Assembly: GCA_050433985.1 (NCBI GenBank) | Contig: JBNPWE010000031.1 | Location: 1-20,931 of the forward strand | Source of the DNA: JACIYW01 sp014359745 | GTDB lineage: Bacteria > Pseudomonadota > Alphaproteobacteria > Rhodobacterales > Rhodobacteraceae | Length of the DNA stretch: 20,931 nt | Direction: 5' to 3' | Shown: positions 1-7,263 of the stretch, piece by piece | How the letters are laid out: every line of letters begins with the position of its first letter | Position numbering within the stretch: position 1 is the first letter of the stretch | Notes under the pieces: model-generated | Databases searched by the model: none | Told to the model about the DNA's origin: nothing | Seen by the model: only the letters and a program-made list of their open reading frames with translations | Translations under genes and position numbers: made by a program

Positions 1-145
1 TCCCGCCAACCTCATCTCCGGAAATCCCAAAACCGCAAATCTTCCCGCGGCCCCAGTCCCAAACAACCTGCGTCGTCCGGTGAAGCGGTGTTTAGGGCCC
101 GATCATTTTCTCCGCAAGCACAAAATTTGAAATCATGTCGGTTTT

Positions 146-173
146 TTGACGGGGTGATTTTTATTACTAGATG
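146..173 (+). promoter_or_regulatory. Candidate sigma-70 promoter with no assigned gene
   Basis: TTGACG (146-151) is followed after 16 bases by TAGATG (168-173), inside an A/T-rich stretch that contrasts with the GC-rich neighbourhood. The -35 is close to consensus and the -10 is only fair. The layout resembles the stretches ahead of strongly transcribed genes in this bacterial family, but no plus-strand gene follows. It could drive a small RNA or be a relic. Confidence 0.25.
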
Positions 174-204
174 TAGCGGCAGGCGGATCGTTTATGTCTA
201 GAAA

Positions 205-221
205 CCAACCGTCGCGGTTGG
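205..221 (-). terminator. Hairpin downstream of msrQ
   Basis: CCAACCG (205-211) pairs perfectly with CGGTTGG (215-221) across a 3-base loop. Read on the minus strand, the hairpin is followed by TTTC, so it could be a weak intrinsic terminator for the msrPQ operon, 86 bases past the msrQ stop. The U-tract is poor and the loop is tight. Confidence 0.3.
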
Positions 222-306
222 ATTGTTGCGCTGGTGCTGGCCATCGATGGCCCTATGGCCCTGGCATGGGAAGCGTCGCGATTCGGTCGCGGGGGCGGTG
301 GCACCC

Positions 307-942
307 TCAGGCGACGGCGTGGCGGCGCCGCCAGCGCAGCCGCAGCGCCAGCAGCCCCGCCACGACCCCAAGATAGACCAGCGGTTCCCGCGGCCAGGCC
401 TTGACCACCAGCACATAATGCACCGCCCCCGCCAATGCCGCGAAGTAAACCAGCCGGTGCAGCCGCTGCCAGGCCCGCGCGCCCATCTTTCGCAAGGCAA
501 GGTCATTGGATGTCAGCGCCAGTGGCACCAAAGCCGCAAACCCCAGCATGCCCACGGTGATATAGGGCCGTTTCACGATATCCTTGCCGATCTCGGCCCA
601 GCGCAACTGTATGTCGAGCAACAGCCAGACCGACAGATGCAGCGCCACATAGCCAAAGGCCAACAGCCCCACCGCCCGGCGAAACCGCAGCAGGCTGATG
701 CCGGTCAGCTTGCGCAGGGGCGTGATTGCCAGACCGGCAACGATGAATTGCAGCCCCAGCTTTCCCAGCCGGTGTTCCAGTTCCTTTACCGGATCGAAGC
801 CCAACCCGTTACTGATGATCAGCCACAGCAGCCATAGCGCGGGCATGGCGCCCAGCGCATAGACCAGCCATACCGGCACCCGGCGCAGCGTGCCATTGGC
901 TGCCTGGCGCAGCGCGCCACCTTGGGGGAGCGCGCGAGCCAT
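307..942 (-). CDS. msrQ: MsrQ, heme-binding membrane subunit of the MsrPQ methionine sulfoxide reductase system
   Basis: Inner-membrane b-type cytochrome of the ferric-reductase-like family (formerly YedZ). It passes electrons to periplasmic MsrP. From the ATG at 942 the protein has 211 residues, the usual length. Hydrophobic helices are visible at about 22-45, 64-77, 91-110, 128-145, 165-181 and 188-201. Candidate heme ligands are His102 (VALHLSVW), His162 (QRLHRLVYF) and His175 (GAVHYVLVV). The start ATG overlaps the msrP stop as TGATG, which argues for translational coupling. A TTG one codon upstream is also in frame, but the ATG is the better choice. The C-terminus is Arg-rich (LRLRWRRRHAVA), as expected for a cytoplasmic tail. 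Confidence 0.93.
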   Translation of the reverse strand: MARALPQGGALRQAANGTLRRVPVWLVYALGAMPALWLLWLIISNGLGFDPVKELEHRLGKLGLQFIVAGLAITPLRKLTGISLLRFRRAVGLLAFGYVALHLSVWLLLDIQLRWAEIGKDIVKRPYITVGMLGFAALVPLALTSNDLALRKMGARAWQRLHRLVYFAALAGAVHYVLVVKAWPREPLVYLGVVAGLLALRLRWRRRHAVA

Positions 943-1880
943 CAATACTCTTTGGTCAGGTCCATCCCGGCATAAAGGCTGGCCACCTCATCGCCATAGC
1001 CGTTGAACATCAGCGTGGGCTGGCGTTTGGCAAAGAAACCGCCGCCGATGCGACGTTCACTTGCCTGACTCCAGCGGGGATGATCGACGTTGGGGTTCAC
1101 GTTGGAATAAAAGCCATATTCCTTTGGGGCCTGCATGTTCCACGTCGCTTGCGGCCGGTCGGCGGTCAGGGTGATGCGCACGATCGACTTGATCGACTTG
1201 AAGCCGTATTTCCACGGCACCACCAGCCGCAGCGGTGCGCCGTTCTGCTTTGGCATCGCCTCGTCATAAAGCCCGGTGGCAAGGATCGCCAAAGGGTGCA
1301 TCGCCTCGTCCAGCCGCAGCCCCTCGCGGTAAGGCCAATCCAGGATCGACGTCTTTTGCATCGGCATTTCGGACGGGCGCATCAGCGTCTCGAACGCGAC
1401 GAACCTTGCGCCCGGCTGCACGCCGACCCGCGCCAGCAGCGCGTTCAGCTCGAACCCGACCCAGGGAACCACCATCGACCAGGCCTCGACACAGCGGTGC
1501 CGGTAGATGCGCTGTTCCAGCCTCTGCCCCTTGAGGATATCGGCCAGATCATAGCTGCCGGGCCGATCCACCAGCCCGTCAATCTGCACCGCCCAGGGAT
1601 CGGTGGTCAGGGCATGGGCATTTTTCGCCGGGTCACCCTTGTCGAGGCCGAATTCATAAAAATTGTTGTAGCCCGAGATTTCCTCGAACGTGTTTGGCTT
1701 CTCATCGGTCGAATAGCGGCTGGGGGCCGCGTTCAGCTTGTCGGCCGCGAAAGCACGCTGCCCGCCCCCCGACAGCCCCAAAAGCGCCGCCCCGCCCGAG
1801 GCGATCACCGCGCGGCGGTTCATGAACACAGCCTTTGGTGTTACATCCGACCACTTGAGATCTGTTTTGCGCACGGGCAT
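942..1880 (-). CDS. msrP: MsrP, periplasmic molybdopterin protein-methionine-sulfoxide reductase
   Basis: Catalytic subunit (formerly YedY) that reduces methionine sulfoxide in periplasmic proteins using a mononuclear Mo-molybdopterin centre. I place the start at the ATG at 1880 (MPVRKTDLKWSDVTPKAVF), because this segment matches the conserved N-terminus of the family; the frame stays open upstream only inside the preceding gene. A Tat signal follows (Arg22-Arg23, a hydrophobic stretch, AFA cleavage near residue 45). Family hallmarks are present: SGYNNFYEFGLDK, the Mo-ligand Cys130 in YRHRCVEAWSMVVPW, WKYGFKSIKSIV and NVDHPRWSQASER. Length is 312 residues, complete. The gene begins 22 bases after the glutamate-synthase-like gene and overlaps msrQ by one base, so the three are very probably cotranscribed. 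Confidence 0.95.
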   Translation of the reverse strand: MPVRKTDLKWSDVTPKAVFMNRRAVIASGGAALLGLSGGGQRAFAADKLNAAPSRYSTDEKPNTFEEISGYNNFYEFGLDKGDPAKNAHALTTDPWAVQIDGLVDRPGSYDLADILKGQRLEQRIYRHRCVEAWSMVVPWVGFELNALLARVGVQPGARFVAFETLMRPSEMPMQKTSILDWPYREGLRLDEAMHPLAILATGLYDEAMPKQNGAPLRLVVPWKYGFKSIKSIVRITLTADRPQATWNMQAPKEYGFYSNVNPNVDHPRWSQASERRIGGGFFAKRQPTLMFNGYGDEVASLYAGMDLTKEY

Positions 1881-1902
1881 TCCCACTATCCAGGGGTTCA
1901 GG

Positions 1903-3456
1903 TTACTTTGCTGCTTGCGCCACCTTGCGGTCGATCGCGCTTCGTCCGCCGGGGGCATGATTTCCCGGACCGATCCTTGCAGGGTAAAGCACATCCATCG
2001 GCACCGAAATGCCGTTTGGCTGCATCAGCCGAACATGACGGCGCTGCAAGCTGCGCGGTTCATTGACACCGACCGAATGGGCGATCATCTCTACCTCGCC
2101 GCGCACACAGCGCACATAATTCTCGACCCGCTTCCACTTGTCTTCGGCAACAAGACCCTGCTGCAACCTTGGATTATGGGTCGTTATTCCGGTGGGGCAA
2201 GTGTTTCGGTTGCATTTAAGCGCCTGGATGCAGCCCAGCGCAAACATGAACCCACGCGCCGAGACGACAAAATCCGCCCCTGCGGCCAGCGCCCAGGCCA
2301 CATCGCCCGGATGCGCCAGCTTGGCGCTGGCGATCAGACGGATACGATCCTTGAGCCCGGCCGCATCGCGCAGGTCGGCCACCTGCGGCAACGCCTCGCG
2401 GATCGAGGTTCCGACCAGATCCATCAGCGGCATCGGCGCGGCACCGGTGCCGCCCTCGCCCCCGTCGATGGTGATGAAATCGGGCGCGCAATCAGCCCCG
2501 CGTTCGACAATCAGATCAAAGAACGCGGCCATGGGTTCGGGCGAACCGATGACCAGCTTTATCCCCGTGGGGCGGCCCGTCACCCGCCGCACCCGGTCGA
2601 TCAGGTCAAGCAGTTCCCCCCAATCCGCCACATCTTCGTGCCGGTTTGGCGATATCGAATCCTGAAATGCCGGTATGCCCCGGATCGCGGCGATCTCGGG
2701 GGTGACCTTGACGGCGGGCAGGATGCCGCCCTTGCCCGGTTTGGCGCCCTGCGACAGCTTTATTTCGAACATGCGCACCTGTTCATGCGCCGCCACGGCG
2801 CGCAGCCGGTCGTCGCACAGCTTGCCTGCCATGTCGCGCACGCCATATTTCGCGGTGCCTATCTGGAACACCACATCGCACCCCCCCGAGAGGTGATAGG
2901 GCGACAGCCCCCCCTCGCCGGTGTTCATCCAGCTTCCCGCAGCCTTGGCCCCGCGCGACAGGGCCTCGACGGCGGGGTGCGAGATCGCGCCATAGCTCAT
3001 GCCGGACTGGTTGAAGAACGACGGCGCAAGATAGGGCCGCTCTGCCCCCGGACCGATCAGCAGCGCGCCAGAGGCCGCAAACTGATCGTTCAGCGGCGGA
3101 AACGGCGCATTGACGAAGATCGCTGTGCCGGGCACCGTGGCGTCGCGGGTAGATCCGAACGCGATGGTGTTGCCCTTGCCTTCGGATGCACGGTTGACCC
3201 AGTCGCGCTGTGCGCGGTTGAACGGCAATTCCTCGCGGTCCATCGCAAAGAAATACTGTCGAAAGAATTCGCCCAACTGGGTGAAGAGCCCGCGAAACCG
3301 GCCTATTACCGGATAATTGCGCCGGATCGCATCGGTTGTCTGCAACCGATCGCGCAAGAACAGCAGCCCGACCCAAAGCAACACCAGACCGACCGCAAAC
3401 ACGAAGAACAAAGCCAGCGCCTGAAGGATCAGCCCGGCCAGACCAAAATTTTCCAT
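1903..3456 (-). CDS. Membrane-anchored FMN-binding glutamate synthase-domain protein
   Basis: A 517-residue protein carrying only the FMN/3Fe-4S synthase domain of glutamate synthase, preceded by one N-terminal membrane helix (about 8-34). The glutamine amidotransferase domain of classical GltB is absent. Visible signatures are the flavin/2-oxoglutarate region (SGMSYGAIS at 151-159, NTGEGGLSPYH), DGGEGGTGAAP at 331-341, and the iron-sulfur cysteines Cys409, Cys415 and Cys420 in the C-x5-C-x4-C spacing of the family's 3Fe-4S site. The ATG at 3456 has GAGGG five bases ahead. These stand-alone proteins are often labelled glutamate synthase, but without an ammonia-producing domain the true substrate is unknown. 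Position at the head of the msrPQ operon suggests a redox or envelope-linked role (inference). Confidence 0.88.
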   Translation of the reverse strand: MENFGLAGLILQALALFFVFAVGLVLLWVGLLFLRDRLQTTDAIRRNYPVIGRFRGLFTQLGEFFRQYFFAMDREELPFNRAQRDWVNRASEGKGNTIAFGSTRDATVPGTAIFVNAPFPPLNDQFAASGALLIGPGAERPYLAPSFFNQSGMSYGAISHPAVEALSRGAKAAGSWMNTGEGGLSPYHLSGGCDVVFQIGTAKYGVRDMAGKLCDDRLRAVAAHEQVRMFEIKLSQGAKPGKGGILPAVKVTPEIAAIRGIPAFQDSISPNRHEDVADWGELLDLIDRVRRVTGRPTGIKLVIGSPEPMAAFFDLIVERGADCAPDFITIDGGEGGTGAAPMPLMDLVGTSIREALPQVADLRDAAGLKDRIRLIASAKLAHPGDVAWALAAGADFVVSARGFMFALGCIQALKCNRNTCPTGITTHNPRLQQGLVAEDKWKRVENYVRCVRGEVEMIAHSVGVNEPRSLQRRHVRLMQPNGISVPMDVLYPARIGPGNHAPGGRSAIDRKVAQAAK

Positions 3457-3776
3457 GCCACCCTCATCATACCCGCCGACCAGCCGCCGGATTTGGGGCT
3501 AATAGTGCTGTGGACCACCGCAAAGAACAACCCGGTGCAACGAAATGCACGGCAACGTGTCGCCGGGCCCGGCCCGGCACGCATGCTTGAGAGCAGGCGC
3601 GGCATCACAAGTTCGTGATTGGAAAATGCCCGCTACGTTGGCTTAGCCCCCAGTGGTCAGAAGTCAAAACCGGATTTTGGCAATCAGCAAGAATCCCCTG
3701 TCATCCGGCCCGCGATCCATTCCGTAAACCGAACAATGCCACCAACGGCATTTTCTGAAAAACGGGAGCCAAAACT
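3457..3776. promoter_or_regulatory. Divergent intergenic region between the glutamate-synthase-like operon and the fasciclin gene
   Basis: It must hold both divergent promoters, but I find no convincing -35/-10 pair. It contains a perfect 12-bp palindrome, GCCGGGCCCGGC (3562-3573), and a dyad with arms ATCAC (3604-3608) and GTGAT (3615-3619) around a 6-base centre, which could be an operator. The fasciclin gene has a GGGAG Shine-Dalgarno at about 3764. No small gene is apparent. Confidence 0.45.
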
Positions 3777-4256
3777 ATGTTTCGCAGAACCTTCATGGCA
3801 CTGACCGCAGCCACGCTTATCGCCACCCCGGCGCTGGCCGATGGCCACGGCAAGGACATCGTCGATACCGCTGTCGGGGCTGGCAGCTTTACCACGCTTG
3901 TTGCCGCCGTTCAGGCCGCGGGCCTGGTGGATACCCTGAAGGGCGACGGCCCCTTTACCGTGTTCGCGCCGACCGATGCGGCCTTTGCCGCGCTGCCCGC
4001 CGGGACGGTGGAAAACCTGCTGAAACCCGAAAACAAGGATCAGCTTGTGTCGATCCTGACCTACCATGTGGTTCCGGGTAAGGTGATGTCGGGTGACCTT
4101 TCGGAAGGCTTGACGGCGCAAACCGTGCAGGGCGGCGATGTGACGATCACCCTTGATGGCGGCCCCAAGGTGAATGGTGCGAACATCACCACCGCCGATG
4201 TGGCGGCCTCGAACGGGGTGATCCACGTCATCGATGCGGTCATCCTGCCCAAGTGA
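3777..4256 (+). CDS. Secreted fasciclin (FAS1) domain protein
   Basis: A 159-residue protein made of a signal peptide and a single FAS1 domain. The N-terminus MFRRTFMALTAATLIATPALA is a typical Sec signal, with cleavage expected after ALA near residue 21. The mature part shows the FAS1 hallmarks in order: FTTLVAAVQAAGLVDTL, then GPFTVFAPTDAAFAALP (H1 box), LTYHVVPGKV, and the H2 box NGVIHVIDAVILP at the C-terminus. Proteins of this kind act in the periplasm or outside the cell in adhesion or matrix interactions, though the ligand is unknown. The start has GGGAG 8 bases ahead. The gene stands alone, with a hairpin 7 bases past its stop. Confidence 0.93.
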   Translation: MFRRTFMALTAATLIATPALADGHGKDIVDTAVGAGSFTTLVAAVQAAGLVDTLKGDGPFTVFAPTDAAFAALPAGTVENLLKPENKDQLVSILTYHVVPGKVMSGDLSEGLTAQTVQGGDVTITLDGGPKVNGANITTADVAASNGVIHVIDAVILPK

Positions 4257-4263
4257 CGCATTC

Positions 4264-4282
4264 GGGGGGGCAAGCGCCCCCC
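4264..4282. terminator. Hairpin between convergent genes (bidirectional terminator candidate)
   Basis: A run of Gs (4264-4270) plus C pairs with G plus a run of Cs (4276-4282), giving a 7-bp all-GC stem around an AAGC loop. It lies between the fasciclin stop (4256) and the end of the minus-strand methyltransferase-like gene (4307), where a two-way terminator is expected. There is no T-run on the plus side and only a TTT on the minus side, so efficiency is uncertain. Confidence 0.5.
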
Positions 4283-4306
4283 AAACCACCCCGCTTTCGG
4301 GCGTGT

Positions 4307-6250
4307 TCAGCGCCGGGTCTGGGCAGGGTGTATCTTGCGCCCTTCGTTTTTCCCGAACCTGAGATAGTGCATCAGGGCGGCTTGCCGTGACTGGGCAACC
4401 TCGGGGTAATCGCGGTGATAGGCCATGGCGTTGAACCCCGGCCCCGGATCGCGCCCCTCATAGGCGCCAAGTCGGACGTAATGTTCAAGCGGCGACAGGC
4501 TGGCGCCCTTCAGGTCGGGATAGCGGTTCAGATACCAGTCGGCATCGAAAAGGTCCGAAGCGCTGACAAGTGCCGCATCGGCATCAAGCGCGCGGCGCTG
4601 CGAACGATGGGCCGCCGACAGGCGGGGGCGGGCAAGCGCGGCCTGAATGCGATCGCGCACCGGCTGCAACTGGGCCAGAGTGGTGCGCAGATGGCGTTCA
4701 TCGCGCAGGGCCTGATCGGCCGCGCCAGCGGTATTTTCCCGGCTTTGCAAAAGCCCGCCAAGGGCGGCGATATCGCCTTCACGCGCGGCGATCTCGGCAC
4801 GCAGGCGCGCAACATCTTTATCCGAAGCATCCGAAGCGCGCGCGGCGCGTTTTTCGGCAAGGTCCCCTTTTTCGGCAAGGTCTGCGGCCTGCTGTGTCAA
4901 TTCGTCTATGCGCTGACCAAGCACGGCGATATCCCCCAGGCGGGCATCAAGTTCCGCCCGCAAGTCGGCCGTTTTCGCCTCGGCGGCGTCGGCGCGGGTG
5001 GTGGCCTGTGCGGCGCGGGCCTCGGCATCCGTTGCCCTGGCCTCGGCGGCGTCGGCGCGGGTGGTGGCCTGCGCGGCGCGGGCCTCGGCATCCGTCGCCC
5101 TGGCCTCGGCGGCGTCGGCGCGGGTGGTGGCCTCTGCGGCGCGGGCCTCGGCATCCGTCGCCCTGGCCTCGGCGGCGTCGGCGCGGGTGGTGGCCTGTGT
5201 GGCGCGAGCCTCGGCATCCGTCGCCTTGGCCTCGGCGGCCTGGACAGCGAGGTCGGCGTCGAATTTCCCGGCCTGAACGGTGGCCACCTGGGCCGTCTTG
5301 TCGCGCAGTTGCGACGACAGGGCATCTGACCTTGCCTGAACTTCTGCAAGTGTCTCTTGCGCCTGGACAAGGGCGGCGCGCAGGTCATCGCGTTCCTTGC
5401 GTGCGCTGATGCCATCTGCACGTTCGCTTTGGGCGGCCAAGGTCGCCTGATACCCCTCACCCAGACGGTTGAAGACGTGGCGCGCCATCAGATAGCCCGG
5501 ATGCCCCAAACGCATTCCGGCAAGACGCAGCAGGCGCGGCAGTTGTTCGGCGCCGAACGGCACCACTGTCACCTGCCCGGCTGCGTCGGGGCTGAATTGG
5601 CCATGACGTTCGGCCAAGTGCCAGACAAGACGGGTAAGGCCCGCCTCGAATCCTGGGGCGGCGCCGTGGGTGAACAGAACCACTGCCCGGTCGGACAGGG
5701 TGGTAAGCCAGTGATTATCGATCAAGGCGGCAAGATCGGCATCAACCGGGCGCGCAATGATCAGCAGATCGAGCGAGCCCGCGTCAAACCGCGCCGCCGC
5801 GTCAACGTCACTGCGGAGCAAGGTCTGGGCAAAATCGCTGTAATGCGCGTCAATCGCGGCCTGCACGGTGTCGGGAACCGGGTTTTCATCGGCCGTGCCG
5901 CCCTCGGGCGCCGGGGGGGCGAAGCCCAGGCAGATACATTCAAGGCCCAGCCGCTCTATCGCCTGGCAGGCACCCAGAAATGGCAGGCCGTCATCCAGCC
6001 CGTGCACCGCCACTGTGCGCGGGCGGGTGGTTTCCACAAGCCAGAACAGAAACGGCAAAGCCCCCAGAAACGATGAGGGCGCAATGTGACGGGCGCGCCA
6101 GAACAGGGCCCGGCTGGCCAGCGGCGCAAGCGCGTCGAATGCATCTGCCATGGCGGCGACAGGGGCATGCGCGGCCTCGGCGGGAAGAACGGCATACCCG
6201 GTTTCGGCCTCATTGGCCTGCTTCTTGCGGCGCTTGTTTTCCTTGTTCAT
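4307..6250 (-). CDS. Methyltransferase-like protein with a repeat-built coiled coil and a C-terminal YPDL-type module
   Basis: A 647-residue three-part protein. The first ~270 residues resemble SAM-methyltransferase-like proteins of bacterial surface-glycan loci (SSFLGALPFLFWLVE, then a strand and the HGLDDGLPFLGACQAIERLG loop region); the glycine-rich SAM loop is not canonical, so activity is uncertain. About 280-560 is a long Ala/Glu/Arg/Asp coiled coil, with four nearly identical 21-residue units at about 341-424. The last ~75 residues hold two copies of the motif found at the ends of glycan-synthesis proteins (FDADWYLNRYPDL, LEHYVRLGAYEGR, then FNAMAYHRDYPEV, LMHYLRFGKNEGR). I prefer the ATG at 6250 (MNKENKRRKK); a GTG at 6271 is possible and lies nearer to an AAGGA. 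It follows the 6281-6928 gene by 30 bases, so they form an operon. Confidence 0.75.
   Translation of the reverse strand: MNKENKRRKKQANEAETGYAVLPAEAAHAPVAAMADAFDALAPLASRALFWRARHIAPSSFLGALPFLFWLVETTRPRTVAVHGLDDGLPFLGACQAIERLGLECICLGFAPPAPEGGTADENPVPDTVQAAIDAHYSDFAQTLLRSDVDAAARFDAGSLDLLIIARPVDADLAALIDNHWLTTLSDRAVVLFTHGAAPGFEAGLTRLVWHLAERHGQFSPDAAGQVTVVPFGAEQLPRLLRLAGMRLGHPGYLMARHVFNRLGEGYQATLAAQSERADGISARKERDDLRAALVQAQETLAEVQARSDALSSQLRDKTAQVATVQAGKFDADLAVQAAEAKATDAEARATQATTRADAAEARATDAEARAAEATTRADAAEARATDAEARAAQATTRADAAEARATDAEARAAQATTRADAAEAKTADLRAELDARLGDIAVLGQRIDELTQQAADLAEKGDLAEKRAARASDASDKDVARLRAEIAAREGDIAALGGLLQSRENTAGAADQALRDERHLRTTLAQLQPVRDRIQAALARPRLSAAHRSQRRALDADAALVSASDLFDADWYLNRYPDLKGASLSPLEHYVRLGAYEGRDPGPGFNAMAYHRDYPEVAQSRQAALMHYLRFGKNEGRKIHPAQTRR
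4978..5229 (-). repeat. Four 63-bp tandem repeats inside the coiled-coil gene
   Basis: Units begin at 4978, 5041, 5104 and 5167 (plus-strand coordinates), exactly 63 bases apart, and differ at only a few positions; a partial fifth unit starts at 5230. Each encodes 21 residues readable as three heptads: ATDAEAR, AAQATTR and ADAAEAR, with E/Q and T/A variants. Because 63 bp is a whole number of codons and of heptads, gain or loss of a unit would keep both frame and coiled-coil register. Confidence 0.95.
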
Positions 6251-6280
6251 GGGCGTTCCGAATCCTTGCACGTTAGACGA

Positions 6281-6928
6281 TTACCATGGCGGTGTGGACG
6301 CGGCATAGTCGCTCTCGCGGATGCCGTCCAGCGATCCGGCCGAGAACAGCCCTATCACAAAGCCCAGATCGTCGCGGCGCACCATGTCGGGCTTGATGTG
6401 GAATTCGGCCAGACGCCCGACCATGCGCTCGGGGCGGACAAGGCGTTCCACCTGATGATAGAGCGGGCGCACGCCGTAATCGTCAAAAAGCACGGTGACG
6501 GGCTTTTTCGTCAGCAGCATCACCGTGGCCAGACAGGCGGCGCGCAGGCGGCCATCGATCAACACCACGTCAGGGGGGCGGAAGAACGGCTGTTCCCACA
6601 CCTCCAGCGGGTAGCGGTTGAAACGGCGCCAGGCAGCAGCCCCCCGAGGGCGGCCCCAGCCCCCGACCGGGCCGATATCGCAGTGATACACGACAACGGG
6701 CGAGGCCGGGCCGCTGCCGTCGATCTCGGCTTGCAGGTTGCGCGCCCAGTCGGGATCGCTTTCGACGCTGATCACGAATTTTCCGGGCAGCCCGGCGGCG
6801 ATGCGGGTTGTCCCGCCCGATCCGTATTCAAGGATCACACGCGCCCCCGCCCCGGCATAGACGCGGGCCACATGGGCGGCCTCTTCTTCGGGCATGAACG
6901 GGGCGGCGCCGCCAACGGGATCAGCCAC
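6281..6928 (-). CDS. Class I SAM-methyltransferase-like protein, surface-glycan type
   Basis: A 215-residue cytosolic protein with a Rossmann methyltransferase layout: the first strand and glycine loop VILEYGSGGTTRIA (about 31-44), an acidic end of the second strand VISVESDPDW (52-61), a conserved DIGPVGGWGRP segment, and PDVVLIDGR followed by VTVLFDDY. This architecture recurs beside polysaccharide genes in marine alphaproteobacteria; the methyl acceptor is unknown. The start is a GTG at 6928 with a GGGGGT sequence 7 bases ahead. An internal ATG at 6895 (MPEEEAAHV) begins closer to the conserved core but has no clear ribosome site. It is the first gene of a two-gene operon with the coiled-coil protein downstream and faces away from the beta-helix gene. 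Confidence 0.75.
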   Translation of the reverse strand: MADPVGGAAPFMPEEEAAHVARVYAGAGARVILEYGSGGTTRIAAGLPGKFVISVESDPDWARNLQAEIDGSGPASPVVVYHCDIGPVGGWGRPRGAAAWRRFNRYPLEVWEQPFFRPPDVVLIDGRLRAACLATVMLLTKKPVTVLFDDYGVRPLYHQVERLVRPERMVGRLAEFHIKPDMVRRDDLGFVIGLFSAGSLDGIRESDYAASTPPW

Positions 6929-7263
6929 GCGGATACCCCCGGCAGGACCATGTCATCTTGCGGGCATCAGATCCCTGTATCACGCGCTGCGGCACATAAA
7001 TTCCTTTTTCTCTATATAGCCCTGTCGATATCACACGTCCGATCAAGGTCAAGATATCGTCGCCCCGGTTTCCGACACGCACTTCCCCTGGCGGGCCACG
7101 CATTCATCCGGCCCCCACAGGCGGAACGCCGACGGGATCGATCGCCGTGGTGTTGCGGGGCTGCGCACGGTAGGGTCGGCCTTGGTTAACCGGGTGTTGG
7201 TAGGTCTGGGGCGATCGGGGTGCGTGGGCGTACCCCTTGGGATGGTTCTGGAGAGGTGCGCGC
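6929..7263. promoter_or_regulatory. Divergent intergenic region between the methyltransferase-like pair and the beta-helix gene
   Basis: No gene is apparent. The A/T-rich core is at 6997-7018 with TATATA (7013-7018); read on the minus strand it could be a -10 for the methyltransferase operon, but the TTGATC and TTGACC hexamers upstream (7041-7052) sit too far away (22 or more bases) for a standard sigma-70 promoter. On the plus strand I see only a GAGAGG Shine-Dalgarno ahead of 7264. The leaders on both sides look long. Confidence 0.4.

Larger units (their letters stand above)
1..306. other. Non-coding left edge with a promoter-like signal and a hairpin
   Basis: I see no convincing gene here. 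The stretch is richer in A/T than its surroundings between about 100 and 175, and it contains a -35/-10-like pair pointing right and a short hairpin, both listed separately. The next gene to the right, msrQ, lies on the other strand and ends at 307, so a transcript starting here would run antisense into msrQ. The open frames starting at 194 and 223 continue into msrQ and have the composition of shadows. Confidence 0.5.

Noticed and set aside
1738..3618. 626-codon plus-strand open frame opposite the glutamate-synthase-like gene
   Set aside because: It is the antisense of a gene with clear family motifs, and its translation is rich in Arg, Pro, His and Gln, as expected of a GC-rich shadow frame.
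4978..5243. Tandem units as a CRISPR array
   Set aside because: Units are directly adjacent 63-bp copies without unique spacers and lie inside a coding frame.
4415..5409. Plus-strand frames with Gly-rich repeats (GVGAGGGL-type) or Arg/Pro repeats
   Set aside because: They are antisense readings of the 63-bp repeat in the coiled-coil gene. The minus-strand reading gives a proper heptad pattern and continues into recognised domains.
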